DNA of 64,000 nucleotides from contig RPFO01000188.1 in NCBI GenBank assembly GCA_009746045.1, positions 2,210,874-2,274,873 on the forward strand, in the 5' to 3' direction. The notes under the pieces are model-generated. The model did no database searches. It saw only the letters and a list, made by a program, of their open reading frames with translations, and was not told the DNA's origin. How positions within the stretch are numbered: position 1 is the stretch's first letter; every line of letters starts with the position of its first letter. The position numbers and the translations under genes are program-made. Shown here one piece after another: positions 31,545 through 43,000 of this stretch. The stretch comes from Mesostigma viride (Eukaryota; Streptophyta; Mesostigmatophyceae; Mesostigmatales; Mesostigmataceae).

Positions 31545-31767
31545 TAGACACGTGACTGCGTCACGTGAGCATAAGTCCGCAGTGGGAGGGGAACATGGGA
31601 TGGAATGGATGGTATAAGCTATCTAGGTCCTAGTTACAGGGGTGTGGGCACCGCGGCCCGAATCGCTATGAATGCCATACTTGGTCACACGCGGAGCCCC
31701 CACAGGCTGGGGGGTGGTCTCCTTCATCACTACTTGCCATCTATCCTTGCGCACCATCTGCCTCCAT
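31545..31767 (-). repeat. Extra 223-bp copy of the LINE-B 3' end
   Basis: Matches 34076-34298 over 223 bp with only about two differences noticed (for example TCCGCAG against TCCTCAG). Followed by TTAATTAATTAA. It is either a severely 5'-truncated LINE-B copy inserted in the tail or a local duplication. Confidence 0.9.
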
Positions 31768-31778
31768 TAATTAATTAA

Positions 31779-34067
31779 GGGGAGGGGACACCCCTAAAGG
31801 GCACTTTTCTGGAAACCATACCTATGCATGTGCTAAAAATCCAATGATGATTGGGGACCATTAATATGATAAAAAAAAAAATTTCCAGCCACTTGGGGGG
31901 GGTACTAGCCCCCACAGGGCACCGGTAACGCGCTAAAAATAGAAAAAGACGCTATTCTAGTCACATTTTTCCTAGGGCAGTGGGCAAACATATTGGGACC
32001 AAATCATATATTCCCATATAGTTCCCTGACTTTTGAGAAATGCTACCTAATTTTGAGCACAAAATAATCATGTTTACACACATTGATGGATTTTCCCGCA
32101 AAAAGGGTACTTTTTTAATGAAAAAAAAAATTATCAAATCATAAACACATGGAATAGGGCCAAATCATATATTCCCAAATACTAGAGGTTGGGGGACATG
32201 CAGCCCCAAATTTTCAGGTCATTCTGACAAGCGCAGCCCTATTTGATGGATATTCCTAGATTGCCACCTGTGACGAAGCTAAGGGAGGTTTTAGCTAGTA
32301 TTTAACCACACTAACACCCCTTTATACATCGAAGCCTCATGAAAACTGGCCAAACCACATACTACCATTCTCTGCACATGGGCATCAGCTCCTATGTTCA
32401 AGGTTTGACGCCATTCTGACAAGAACTGCCCAAGTTACAACCATTCCAAGACGGCCACCCATGTAGACGCTACAAGGAAATTAGAGTAACCATTTAGCCA
32501 CACTAGCACCTCCTTCTTCATCAAAGACATCTGCAAACTGACCAAAGCACACATAATCAACTCTTGCACGCTGACGGCAACGCATGCTCAATGTGGGGGG
32601 TCATTGCGACAAGAACCGCTCAAGTTGATGGGTTTCCTATATGACCACATGACAAGGCGCTAAGGACCACTCAGTAAGTTAGTAACCCCACAGTGCCACT
32701 TAATATGCCATCCAACATGCACCAAAACCATGCAGAGTATGTTTACAAAGTACAAAGGGGTGGCCACGCACCTCATATGTCTTCATCATCCCTCCAGCAT
32801 GGCCAGCCTTGTAAATATGTGCATAGCCTTGACGATGGTAGCCCTAACATGCCTAAGCGGCATTTCCTATGTTTCTCCCAGGTTAGAGTGTAAGGTTGAT
32901 GCCAACCAAGCTAATCAACACAACAACACCTCCTAAACTGTCCTCCCCGGCATGGATGACAAACTGGGACTATGGAGGGCAAGGAACCAAGTAAGAACAT
33001 GGTATATATAGCTTGCATGCAGTCATGCATGTCAACCATGGTTGGCTCAGCACATTGTAGTCTTGTCACATCATCATAACAAAGGAAAGCTCAAACAACC
33101 ATTGGTGCCAGCTATCTACATGCAGTCACACAAATGCAATATCTCCAACATCATCATCACTATAACACTTCCATCCCTGCACGATAAAATGCAAAGAAAC
33201 CATTGGCGGCCCTTCACCGCATGAGCGCTGTGATGCCGCTGCGGCCTGTGAGGAGAGGGTGCGTCACTCTCAAACAACAAGAAGCGTCCATACGCACAAC
33301 ATCCTTGCCAGAACACGTTTTATGAAATGCCTTATACCTTCCCGAAGAGCTATAGGCTGCGACTGAAGCGGCCCTGATCACGACATCAACGAAAACAATC
33401 TAAAGCTGCCAGGTATTCGACAACACAACGGCAAGCGACGGCGAGCTAGCTGGCGGAAACTGCCCAAAAAGAACGCAAAAAACCTCGAACGATGAGCTCA
33501 TAGAAGAAAGCACCGATAGCAGATAACGTTCGCGACAAATCTGTACCTTGCCCTCGTAAATCCCTCGCCCAGGCGCGCAACAACAGCCGTTCTTCCATGG
33601 ACAGGTCAGACACGCACTGCGCAGGTCTGAACAATTACTTACCGATAATGGCCGAAAATCTGGCAAAAAGCACCAGCTCGGTTTAGAATTCGATGCAACC
33701 GATATTAATGCCTGCTTCAAGGTCAGAACAGCCCCCAAAACCGCTATTTTACAGCCGCTATCATGAATTCTATTTCATTCCGCGCGACCAAAAAATTCAG
33801 ATTACCCCCCATGCCGATGGCATAAAAAAACAACAGCGATATTGTAAACCAGCTGATTTCCGCCAAAAACTAACATCATAAACTCATCTCCTTTTAGATT
33901 CGACTAAAATTTTTGCATTTCGCCTGCCCTAGTGTGGTAGTTTCGCCTGAACGCAGTCGCCATGGCCACTTCCGCAAGGGGTGCGCGCACCGTGCACGTG
34001 AAATTTGTGACCTTCGGCTCCGGCGCGAATTTTTTGGCGCCAAAAAATTCGGGGGTGTCCCGTCCCC
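31779..34067. mobile_element. TTAA-flanked non-autonomous DNA transposon, copy B
   Basis: 2289 bp, inverse in orientation to copy A (2351-4620) and clearly homologous along much of its length. Its ends are GGGGAGGGGACACCCC at the left and GGGGACGGGACACCCC reading inward from the right. TTAA flanks both sides (31775-31778 and 34068-34071), inside the TTAA-repeat tail of LINE-B. No transposase ORF is seen, and conserved short ORFs between the copies look incidental. Confidence 0.88.
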
Positions 34068-34153
34068 TTAATTAATAGACACGTGACTGCGTCACGTGAG
34101 CATAAGTCCTCAGTGGGAGGGGAACATGGGATGGAATGGATGGTATAAGCTAT

Positions 34154-36497
34154 CTAGGTCCTAGTTACAGGGGTGTGGGCACCGCGGCCCGAATCGCTAT
34201 GAATGCCATACTTGGTCACACGCGGAGCCCCCACAGGCTTGGGGGTGGTCTCCTTCATCACTACTTGCCATCTATCCTTGCGCACCATCTGCCTCCATAT
34301 TACAGACAAACCAGGAGGCTGCCCGGGGGTGAGCCCGTCACGTCTAGTGTAGCACATGTCCATGCCGAGTCTATCACGAAAAGTCCACGGGTGGCGGCCC
34401 TGCCGCGCGCGGCCGGGGGCACGCCAGGTGAGGACATATCGCCCAGGCTGGGCGGGCTTGGTGCCAGCTAGTCTATCTGATGTATCTACCTGATCTGTGC
34501 GGGCCAGGTGCCCGGCTAGGCCCAGGCGCCTGTGCCTAATAATGTGGGAAACATAGGGCAAATCAGCGTACAAATCCTCATTACTAATGTGCAAACCAAA
34601 GGGGATGTTAAGGGCCTGGCGCAGCATCTTGGTGACGGCGCCGTCGAGTCGTTGCTCCAGCTCCTGCATCAGTGTCCACGTCTCGGCGCCGTAGGTCAGG
34701 ATCGTCAGAATGACGACCTTGAAGAGGTCACGCTTGACGATCCGGGGTAGGGCGGGGTTGCTCCACCAGCGGCGGTGGTCATGGAGGTGCGCCCACGCCA
34801 TGCCGATCCGTGTCGTCATGTCGTCCTCGCAGTCAGGAAGCCAACTGCCGAGCAGCTTGAAGCGGCCTGAAGTAGGGTAGTTGACCTCGGCATCGTCTAA
34901 GAGGCGGAGTGTGGGTGGGGGCCCTGCCATGCCGAGGGCCAGGGCCTCCGTTTTGGGGCTGATTTCTAGACCAACCGCCCGAGCCTCGAGCGCCAGGCAG
35001 TCCAGCCAAAGTTGGGCAGACTCCGGCTTCTCGATGAGCGTGATGTCGTCGGCATAAATGAGGTCAGCTAGTAAATTCTGCTTGTTAGTCGGCCCCCCTT
35101 CCCCAAGCTCGTTCGTGATCGCTAGGCCAGGGGCACGGCCTGCAATGCTAGCAAAGCGAGCACGTGCCTGGCGCATAACATAATCCACTACAATAATAAA
35201 CAGGTACGGCGACAGGACGCAACCCTGCCAGACGCCGGTCTGCAGTGGGCAGGGCGGGGTTATGCCGTGCTGAGTGCGCACCGAAGTGGTGGACCCCTCA
35301 TACAGCGTGCGGATGACGGTAATCAGGGGAGTGGGGACGCGAGCGCGAGCAAGTACAGCCCATAGAGCGTCCCAGAGGACAGAATCAAAAGCCTTGATGA
35401 AGTCGACGAAGATCAGGATGGCGGGAAACTCACCAGGTTGCAGGAGAGCGATTTCCTCGAAGAGGCGACGCGCGACGAAGATGGCCATGACGGTGTTGCG
35501 CCCAGGACGGAAGCCCATTTGACTTTCCCCAAGGTGACAGTCGAGAGCAGAACGAAGGCGGTTGAGGATCATTAATTAATTAATTAATTATCAACATCAC
35601 TCCGTTGGGAGTAGATGTAGCACATAGCCCTGAGAAGGGGCATATGGCTTTTAATACATTCTAGGCTACTTCATGCAAGGGTGGGAATGTAAGCTACCCC
35701 TGCTCTAGGTGCACCAAGGCACCTGCACCCTCATGATGTATCGCGCTATGCCCAGTTAAGGGGGAGCGTGGCATGTGGGGGAAGATCATCGTGGCTATGA
35801 GGATCATGCGCATGAACAACTTAAGTGCGGCGCTCTGGATGCAGACTCCTCTGTAGTTGGCGGGGTCGTCAGGGGAACTTTGTTTTTGTACAGCATAATA
35901 CGGTAGCTGTGCTGCCACTCAGGAATCGGCGGCGCGTCGGCAAGCAGGATCCGGTTGCAGACGTCAAGCAGGAACCCCGTGAGCGCCGTCAGTTTAATCA
36001 CCGGGGCTGGGAGCTGGTCAGGTCCAACGGCGGCGTAGAAGCGGAGTTGCTTGGCGGCGGTGCTCAGCTCGAGCTCGGTGAACGGCGGGAGCTCGTTGGG
36101 GTCGGCCAGGGGTTCCGTCACCTGGGGCTGGGTACGTGTAGTCCTGCTCAGCGGCGGGCGGCGTGGGCGGCGCAGGGACGTCCGCCGGTGCTACTGCCAG
36201 GCGTGCGGCCGCCAGAGGGCCAAGCGGCGGAGGCGGCGGGGGGGCGCCGAGCAGCCGGGACTGGGAGGAATACCACTGGTCGAGCTGCTGCTGCGGTGAG
36301 CCAGAGAGCGTCCGCAGCGCCGGCTGCGCGCCGCCGGCGGGCCGTTGGACGTGACGCAGGCGGGTCCAGGCGTACTTGCCGTGCTGGTCCTTGAGGTGGG
36401 CGAAGTACTCGCGGACATGAAGGTCCTCCTGCTCCTTGGTCGCCTGCCGGATGGCCGAGTGGTAATCGGCTTTGAGGCGGGCGTAGCGGGCTATGTG
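34154..36497 (-). pseudogene. LINE-B reverse transcriptase polyprotein, interrupted
   Basis: Reading on minus from 36497: a linker (YARLKADYHSAIRQATKEQE, then a Pro-rich stretch), an RT start with AVGPDQLPAPVIKL and SYRIMLYKNK, a frame change near 35880, DDPANYRGVCIQSAALKLFM, then a 226-bp insertion at MIL. It continues LNRLRSALDCHLGESQMGFR, GVWQGCVLSPYLF, LIYADDITLIEK (YADD at about 35045-35056), GAETWTLM, a GLAGHLARTDQVD motif and a basic tail to the stop at 34154. The last 472 residues are one open frame. The endonuclease region is absent because the element is 5'-truncated. Confidence 0.85.
35573..35798 (-). mobile_element. 226-bp LINE-D 3'-end copy inserted in the LINE-B RT
   Basis: Flanked by the 9-bp target duplication GAGGATCAT (35564-35572 and 35799-35807). 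On the minus strand it runs from CATAGCCACGATGATCTTCC to the hairpin ACTCCCAACGGAGT and ends in (TTAA)n. It matches the LINE-D 3' UTR blocks at 30000-30157, 31489-31528 and 36498-36540 in order. It could equally be called a SINE that shares its 3' end with LINE-D. Confidence 0.85.
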
Positions 36498-36599
36498 CTC
36501 TGGGCTATGTGCTACATATACTCCCAACGGAGTTATGTTCCTAATTAATTAATAAATTTAATTAATTAATTAGGGTTAATTAGTTAATAGTGCTTAACG

Positions 36600-37109
36600 G
36601 TTGGGGGATGATGCAGACGATATTTGTTTAAACTTTTGTGTAATTATTTTTCTAATGAGATTAGCATAGTACTCCGTGGCATGCCTTTGCGCATGACATG
36701 CAAGTACTTACTTACTTGGAATTGAATATGAATAAAACTGGCGTTTTTTGTGTTTTTTATGCTTTTGGACGTCACCGTTCAGTGAGCACCAGGTGGCCAA
36801 CCAAGGTGCAACTTGGCACAGTAAAACTAGGTATCATAAGGAAGCTTGCCACTAAGTTTGACCGTCATCTGAATATTACTGCAGCTAGGAGGAATTAGAT
36901 ATTCCTTTTTTGGCACTTTCAGACCGTTGTGCGATCGACTTTAAAACGCGGAAAAGATAACGGCAGGCTCGAGCTACCATGGTCCGGATTCTCCCGATTT
37001 CTGGCCTGCGCTGGGTTGTCTCCTTGATAGATAGGCTTGGAACTCAGTCAGAGGCGCCGGCTTGCGAAAAATATATAGGCCTCTCCCGGAGCCTCAGGGT
37101 TTTTAGGGG
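36600..37109. other. No gene seen
   Basis: AT-rich sequence between the LINE-D tail and the next LINE fragment. No recognisable feature. Confidence 0.4.
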
Positions 37110-37457
37110 TCTCATGCTTGGTATCCTCGATGAGAGTGGTATCATCGGCGTAGATCAATTCTGCCAGGCGGTTTTCCGTGTCCCATCCGCCTTGCCACCA
37201 GTGATGGGGTCTTTGTGAATGAGTAGGTCAGGTGCATGCCGCGCACAACGTTGGCGAAGCGGGCGCGCGCCTTGCGCATGACATAGTCCACGATAATGAT
37301 GAACAGGTATGGTGACAGAACACAACCTTGCCACACCCCTGTTTGGAGGGGGCAAGGGCGGGTGGTGCCATACGACGTACGGAGTGATGCCGTACACCCC
37401 TTATACAACTTGCGAAGGGCAGCAACCAACGGCTTGGGAACCTGGTAGAGAGAAAGG
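37110..37457 (-). pseudogene. LINE RT fragment (third copy of the family)
   Basis: On the minus strand, ILSLYQVPKPLVAALRKLYK, GVWQGCVLSPYLFIIIVDYV and, in another frame, a YADD-encoding stretch near 37142-37160. It matches the LINE-A/LINE-B palm region but has frameshifts and is cut on both sides. No tail or target duplication was found. Confidence 0.8.
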
Positions 37458-38114
37458 ATATTAGGGGGGTTAGTCCCCCTTAGGCACCTCACTGACGGAG
37501 GGTAACAAATGGGCAATGCCCAATTTTCGGTTCAGAAGTACCGTTGGAATCCTGGCGGGAATCACTTCGACACCAAAAAATTCGCACCGGGACCGACACT
37601 TAAAAGGATTAAAATAGCATGCATACGTTATAAAATGTGATGATGGGAGGACAATGCCAGTATAATGGCAGCTCAAATAAAACTGCATTATTGGCATAGA
37701 TTTCCTCATAGAAAAGGGGTCGGCATGCCCCCCAGCAGCATTGTGAGAGACCATGGAGACTGTGACGCGCAGTCGGGGTCGCTCACATGGGCGCAACCAT
37801 GGGTACAAGTAACTTGCCTCGCTGCCGTGCAGGGTAGCCAATAATGATAGGATTGCTTATACAATGCATGCCGCCTAATGGTCATCGATTATGGAAACAG
37901 ACCATAACCAATATGGCCACAGCCCACAAGGTATGGCGTGTCATAACATGATGATCTTTGGACAGCCAAAGAATGAAGCAGATTGTTTTATATGTGCTGC
38001 AGGCACTCCCTCAAGTGGGGCTGCCACAGAGAGTAGCAGATGAAATGCCTGACATGCAGACCTAGTATCGAAAGTCCCCATCGATAGCTCAATGGAGCCG
38101 TTCTGCGAGCCGCT
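37458..38114. other. No convincing gene
   Basis: Contains CCCCCTTAG/TTAGGGGGG at 37465-37485, which resembles the ends of the TTAA elements but lacks a partner. Short ORFs only. The right edge is the 3' flank of the CBS gene. Confidence 0.4.
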
Positions 38115-38894
38115 CTATTTTCCACCCAACGAGGACCCAAACATCGGGGACTCGCGGTTCCAGGGCCTGGACAACGACACAGGGTTAACCACAGCAAAGC
38201 ACAATATGATTGTGCCGTTAGTTTGCAAGCATGCTTTTGGCCGCGAATGGGCACGAAGTATGCGGGAGACAAAACACAACACCGCTGGCACCGCGAGTGA
38301 CGAAACAGGGCATGCACAGGGCCATAATACAAGCTTACCAGGCTTTGTTATCCAAAACGATCTCCCTGGCGATGTCCCAGGAGCTCACAAGCCCCAGGAA
38401 ATTGCGGTCAGCATCTGCAACGAGGAACCCGTCAATACAGGCACGTCAACCAAAGCGGCAGTTAATTACAAACCGGCTGCTGCAGCAGTAAACCGATGAC
38501 GCACAGAAGCGAGGCGGGCGGTGAAAAAGGCGTAAACCGACATAAACAAACACAGGCGCTAGCCATTTGATGCAGCGCACGCACCGAGAACAACGCAGTG
38601 GTGCACGTGTTTATCAGACATGGTCTCCGCGACCTGGTCTCGGCCCATCTCTCCATCCACTGTTACGAGCGTTTTGCTCATGATTTCGGACGTAGGAGAA
38701 TCAAGCGGCAGGCCCTGGTGATAAGCCCTACACGCGTCGGTTTTCGTAACCACTCCATATGCCTTAGTTCCATCAGCCACCACTACACACCCGACCTTCT
38801 CATCAATCATAGTTTTAAGGGTAGTGGAAATGGGAGCACCCGGTGGCACTGTCACCACCTTTTCCCTGGGAATCATAAACTTGGAAACCTTCAT
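38115..38894 (-). CDS. CBS-pair domain protein (3 exons)
   Basis: Exons 38894-38585, 38414-38339 and 38166-38115 (310+76+52 = 438 nt) give 145 residues. All junctions are GT-AG (G|GTGCGT, TG|GTAAGC; acceptors TTGCAG, GTCCAG) and the phases agree. Two CBS repeats: first around KFMIPREKVVTVPPGAPIST...VGCVVVADGTKAYGVVTKTD, second around EIMSKTLVTVDGEM...HHCVVLDADRNFLGLVSSWD, the latter built only after splicing exon 1 to exon 2. It ends in a short tail SPMFGSSLGGK. CBS pairs bind adenosine nucleotides and regulate partner proteins. As a stand-alone pair its partner is unknown. It is divergent from the golgin gene 1.1 kb away. Confidence 0.88.
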
Positions 38895-40002
38895 GGCAGC
38901 AGATCAATCTCTCGCAATCTGATGGCTGTTATCAAACAGAAAAATGGGTATTTGCGACCGCAAAGTGTTTTTGCGTATCTTCTTGTCTGTTGTGCGATCA
39001 TTAGGTGCTGTCGAGTTTACCGAGGAGTGACGTAGGCTGCGTTTTGCTGCGTTGTGATGCATGGGGATGCATGCATCCTGTGCCTGGGAAAAACACGACT
39101 CAGGGCCTGTCCATCGTGGATCGACGGAACGGGCTTCCCTCGGAAGATCGATACCACAAGTTCACCCACCTATTTTACTAGTCAGTAAAAGTCAGTCAGT
39201 CAGTCAGTCAGTCAGTCAGTCAGGTGTTGTTGTTGTTGTAGCCCACGCCGCACATGGGCAACAAAGATTTGGATACGGCTGAGGGCCAGGACACTGAACA
39301 TCCGTCAGTCATTTGCACATCATAACGTACTACATGCACAGATTCTCGGGGTTCAAGTACAGTCTAAACCGGAGGAGGTTCAGTGGAAGATTTTCACAAC
39401 TAGCAATATTCACAACTGCAATACTTATTACCTTGGACTTGGTGTCTTGCACAGTAATCTCGCTGCCTGTTGAGTTTTAGCTGAGTTTATTCCCGCGCCT
39501 GTAGTCCGACAGGGTTATTAAAAGTGGATCCAAAGAGGCAAAGACTGGTCCTGCCTCTATGTTCGCTGCCTGTTACCTATGGAGGCAACGCCCGCTTGTA
39601 AAGTATCTTGTGGAGTCCGTGTACGGACAAAAAAATTGATGGCAATCCAAGGCTATGGGGGAATGAAATGACCGTCGCAGCACTAGTTAAGGGGAGCCTA
39701 CTGTAGGAAGTAATCCGTATATTTTTCTCGTCTAAACCCCGTAGCACGCGCAGAAGATTTCCCTGCATGTGTTATGACATTACCGAGCAAATCATACAAA
39801 TAGGCCGTCTAACTTCCTATGTACTAGTTTTTTCTGTTGTATTGCAGAGAAGGTATACGACTGCACAACTGGTAACTAGCTAGCCATCTGTGCGACCTGG
39901 CGATGCTCATTAGGGATTGTTGGCCGCCATCCATTTATACGCGGAGACGCGAATAGCTACGGTTGCAGGCACTGCAGTTGCACGGGCCTCAGACCTTGCA
40001 TC
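38895..40002. promoter_or_regulatory. Divergent intergenic region between the CBS and golgin genes
   Basis: 1.1 kb with no ORF of note. It must hold both promoters if the gene models are right. It contains a (GTCA)n run at 39191-39222. No specific promoter motif could be supported. Confidence 0.4.
39191..39222. repeat. (GTCA)n microsatellite
   Basis: About eight GTCA units. Confidence 0.95.
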
Positions 40003-43000
40003 ATGGATTCCTGGCTCCAGTCCCAGATCAAGAAAGCAGAAGGTGTGTTTTGGTGTTGTAGATGACGCAGCGCTCAGCACTTGCTTTGATAAGACATCGC
40101 GCGAGTTCTCATGAGCTGGTATCTCAAGGGCTCGTGGGAAGAGCCTTGCGTCCTAGTGTGTTAATTGCTTGCACCATCATGACGCGTGAATAAATGCAGG
40201 GCAACGGGTTGAGCTATTCTGTGTTATCTGCCTGGGTCGGTGCGTTTGAGTATAAATGATTGATCCGTGCGTTTGGGCTGGATATCTTTTTTCTACGGGA
40301 GAAGGTTGCAGCGGGATGTATTCCTGCAGCGATAAGAAAATATAATGGCAATAATCAACAGGGCTTCTGCACTACTATGTAATCACGTTTTTCAGTTTGC
40401 GTGAGTACGCGTAGGCCTATTTCATGGTTTTGAGGTTGGCTTGTCGCAGACAGCTCTGCCATATTCAATGCACCAGGCCAACCCACAGAGTAGAGAGCCA
40501 AGGAGGCCGGACGCGAGCTCACGCGGTTACTCGCTTCTCTCTACTCCTCTCCTCTTTCGGGGGCCATGTCTCTTTCACACAACATACATACACACACGCA
40601 CACACACACAGACGCACACACATACACACACACACACACACTAATCTCTTAACCGCCCCACGAGCCTGTCTATTCATAAACCTATACTCCCCCCCACCCC
40701 CAGAGCTACTTGAAACGGTTGACCGCACCGCCAAGCAGGTGTCCACTGTGACAGGCGGCAGTAGCCATGGGGCGGCCCCCCCTCTGTTTGCTGCAGCGGC
40801 CGCCAATGGCCAGGCCAAGCCCATCCAGGCACGGCCAAAGCCCAAGGGTGTCGAACGTGCATCAGGTGAGTCACACACCTGACATATCCCAATACGTGCA
40901 GGTAACGCAGCGGCTGGCAGTGCGTCAGGCAAAGCGCACCTCCACCTCGAAGTTTTTGTCTCATTAGTTGCGGGCTAAGAGAGGGGCTGGCATCATCCCA
41001 GGTAAAAACCACACTAGCCATAGGTGCAGGTAATCTCCGCGCTTGCCACTGTTCCCAGAATTACCAGCGGAGTTCATCACAGGGTGGAGGCCTGTATGGG
41101 AAGTTTGGGGGACCAGGGGGGGCCCAACGATTTTGCGTCATGGTGATATACACTAAATAGTTGTACTACTATACTAATAGAGTATTGTTACTACGGATAT
41201 ACTACTACATAATTGTATGCTACTAGGGTATAATTACGATATAGTGGAATAATATTTATTTTCAGGCATATAAGAGCACAGCCTTGCTGGCCTGCTCATG
41301 ATGGCATTTATGTGTTTGATAATTTTACTCTGTCCAGAAGAAAGCTCTGGGTAAGAGTGATAGGGGTGATTGGGGGTGAGGGGTGAGGGGTGAGGGGTGA
41401 GGGTGAGGGGTGAGGGGTGAGGGGTGAGGGGTGACGGGTGACGGGTGACGGGTGACGGGTGACGGGTGACGGGTGACGGGTGACGGGTGACGGGTGACGG
41501 GTGAGGGGTGACGGGTGAGGGGTGAGGGGTGAGGGGTGAGGGGTGAGGGGTGAGGGGTGAGGGGTGAGGGGTGAGGGGTGAGGGGTGAGGGGTGAGGGGT
41601 GAGGGGTGAGGGGGGTGGGGTCAGGGGTCAGGGGTCAGGGGTCAGGGGTCAGGGGTCAGGGGTCAGGGGTCAGGGGTCAGGGGTCAGGGGTCAGGGGTCA
41701 GGGGTCAGGGGTCAGGGGTCAGGGGTCAGGGGTCAGGGGTCAGGGGTCAGGGGTCAGGGGTGAGGGCCAAATGGGGGGTGGAAATCGGGAGGAACAAAAA
41801 ATTTCCCCTTTTTTCCCCAACAACCGCTTGTGATCATTATCTGTTGGACATGCCTAAAATATCTGGCTCTTGGTCAGCGCACTGATAGTTAGCACATCTG
41901 GTGCATTTGTTAAAACATATGATGCTTGGATGGGGCTAGGCAAGCATTTAATTCCCGGTTCCCCCCCCTCACACTTTTCTGTGGCGGTTCCTACTGTTGG
42001 CGGGATCGTCCGCGGTCCTTCCTCCTATCGATGGGCTTGTCCGCGGTCCTTCCTCCTACCGATGGGCTTGTCCGCGGTCCTTCCTCCTACCGATGGGCTT
42101 GTCCGCGGTCCTTCCTCCTATCGATGGGCTTGTCCGCGGTCCTTCCTCCTACCGATGGGCTTGTCTGCGGTCCTTCCTCCTACCGATGGGCTTGTCTGCG
42201 GTCCTTCCTCCTATCGATGGGCTTGTCCGCGGTCCTTCCTCCTACCGATGGGCTTGTCTGCGGTCCTTCCTCCTATCGATGGGCTTGTCTGCGGTCCTTC
42301 CTCCTATCGATGGGCTTGTCCGCGGTCCTTCCTCCTACCGATGGGCTTGTCTGCGGTCCTTCCTCCTACCGATGGGCTTGTCTGCGGTCCTTCCTCCTAT
42401 CGATGGGCTTGTCCGCGGTCCTTCCTCCTACCGATGGGCTTGTCCGCGGTCCTTCCTCCTACCGATGGGCTTGTCTGCGGTCCTTCCTCCTACCGATGGG
42501 CTTGTCCGCGGTCCTTCCTCCTACCGATGGGCTTGTCTGCGGTCCTTCCTCCTATCGATGGGCTTGTCTGCGGTCCTTCCTCCTATCGATGGGCTTGTCC
42601 GCGGTCCTTCCTCCTATCGATGGGCTTGTCCGCGGTCCTTCCTCCTACCGATGGGCTTGTCCGCGGTCCTTCCTCCTATCGATGGGCTTGTCTGCGGTCC
42701 TTCCTCCTATCGATGGGCTTGTCCGCGGTCCTTCCTCCTACCGATGGGCTTGTCTGCGGTCCTTCCTCCTATTGATGGGCTTGTCCGCGGTCCTTCCTCC
42801 TATCGATGGGCTTGTCTGCTGTCGCGGTGCGTCACCGAGCCAATTCTTCTCGTCCCTGTTCACTCCCTGGCTTCTCTTCTGCTGACGTCGTGTGTGCCCT
42901 GATGACGTGCCACCTGGCACACTGCAGAGAGGGAGTCCTTCGCATGGGCGGCAATGCCGGTGGCCGTCGAAGAGAAGAGGCCTGTCATTTCAACAAGCAT

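Larger units (their letters stand above)
31529..36497 (-). mobile_element. LINE-B, minus strand, with internal insertions
   Basis: Inserted into the LINE-D 3' UTR with target duplication CTCTGGGCTA (31519-31528 and 36498-36507). It includes a tail of (TTAA)n, a 223-bp extra copy of its own 3' end (31545-31767), a TTAA DNA element (31779-34067), the main body from 34076, and a 226-bp LINE-D-end insertion (35573-35798). Its 3' end has the hairpin CACGTGAC-TGC-GTCACGTG at 34080-34098 and again at 31549-31567. Confidence 0.8.
29340..36575 (+). mobile_element. LINE-D, plus strand, 3' part, split by two younger LINEs
   Basis: A 5'-truncated non-LTR retrotransposon. Its ORF end is at 29340-29736, and its 3' UTR continues in three blocks: 29737-30157, 31489-31528 and 36498-36533. 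It then ends in a hairpin (ACTCCCAACGGAGT, 36520-36533) and a (TTAA)n tail to about 36575. The blocks join when the two inserted LINEs and one copy of each target duplication are removed. The 226-bp copy at 35573-35798 is homologous across the same block order, which confirms the reconstruction. Confidence 0.75.

Noticed and set aside
35573-35798. Initially read as an independent SINE family
   Set aside because: Its sequence follows the LINE-D 3' UTR block by block once the inserted LINEs are removed, and there is no A box/B box. A 5'-truncated LINE-D copy is simpler, though a SINE sharing that 3' end is not excluded.
41370-41765. Considered as an internal telomere
   Set aside because: The heptamers are not the usual plant/algal TTTAGGG, occur in three different versions, and sit in the middle of an intron.
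41870-42902. Three overlapping ORFs of about 300 residues with a PSSYRWACPRSF-type repeat
   Set aside because: They are the three frames of one 31-bp minisatellite (31 is not a multiple of 3, so the frames cycle). It lies in an intron of the golgin gene.
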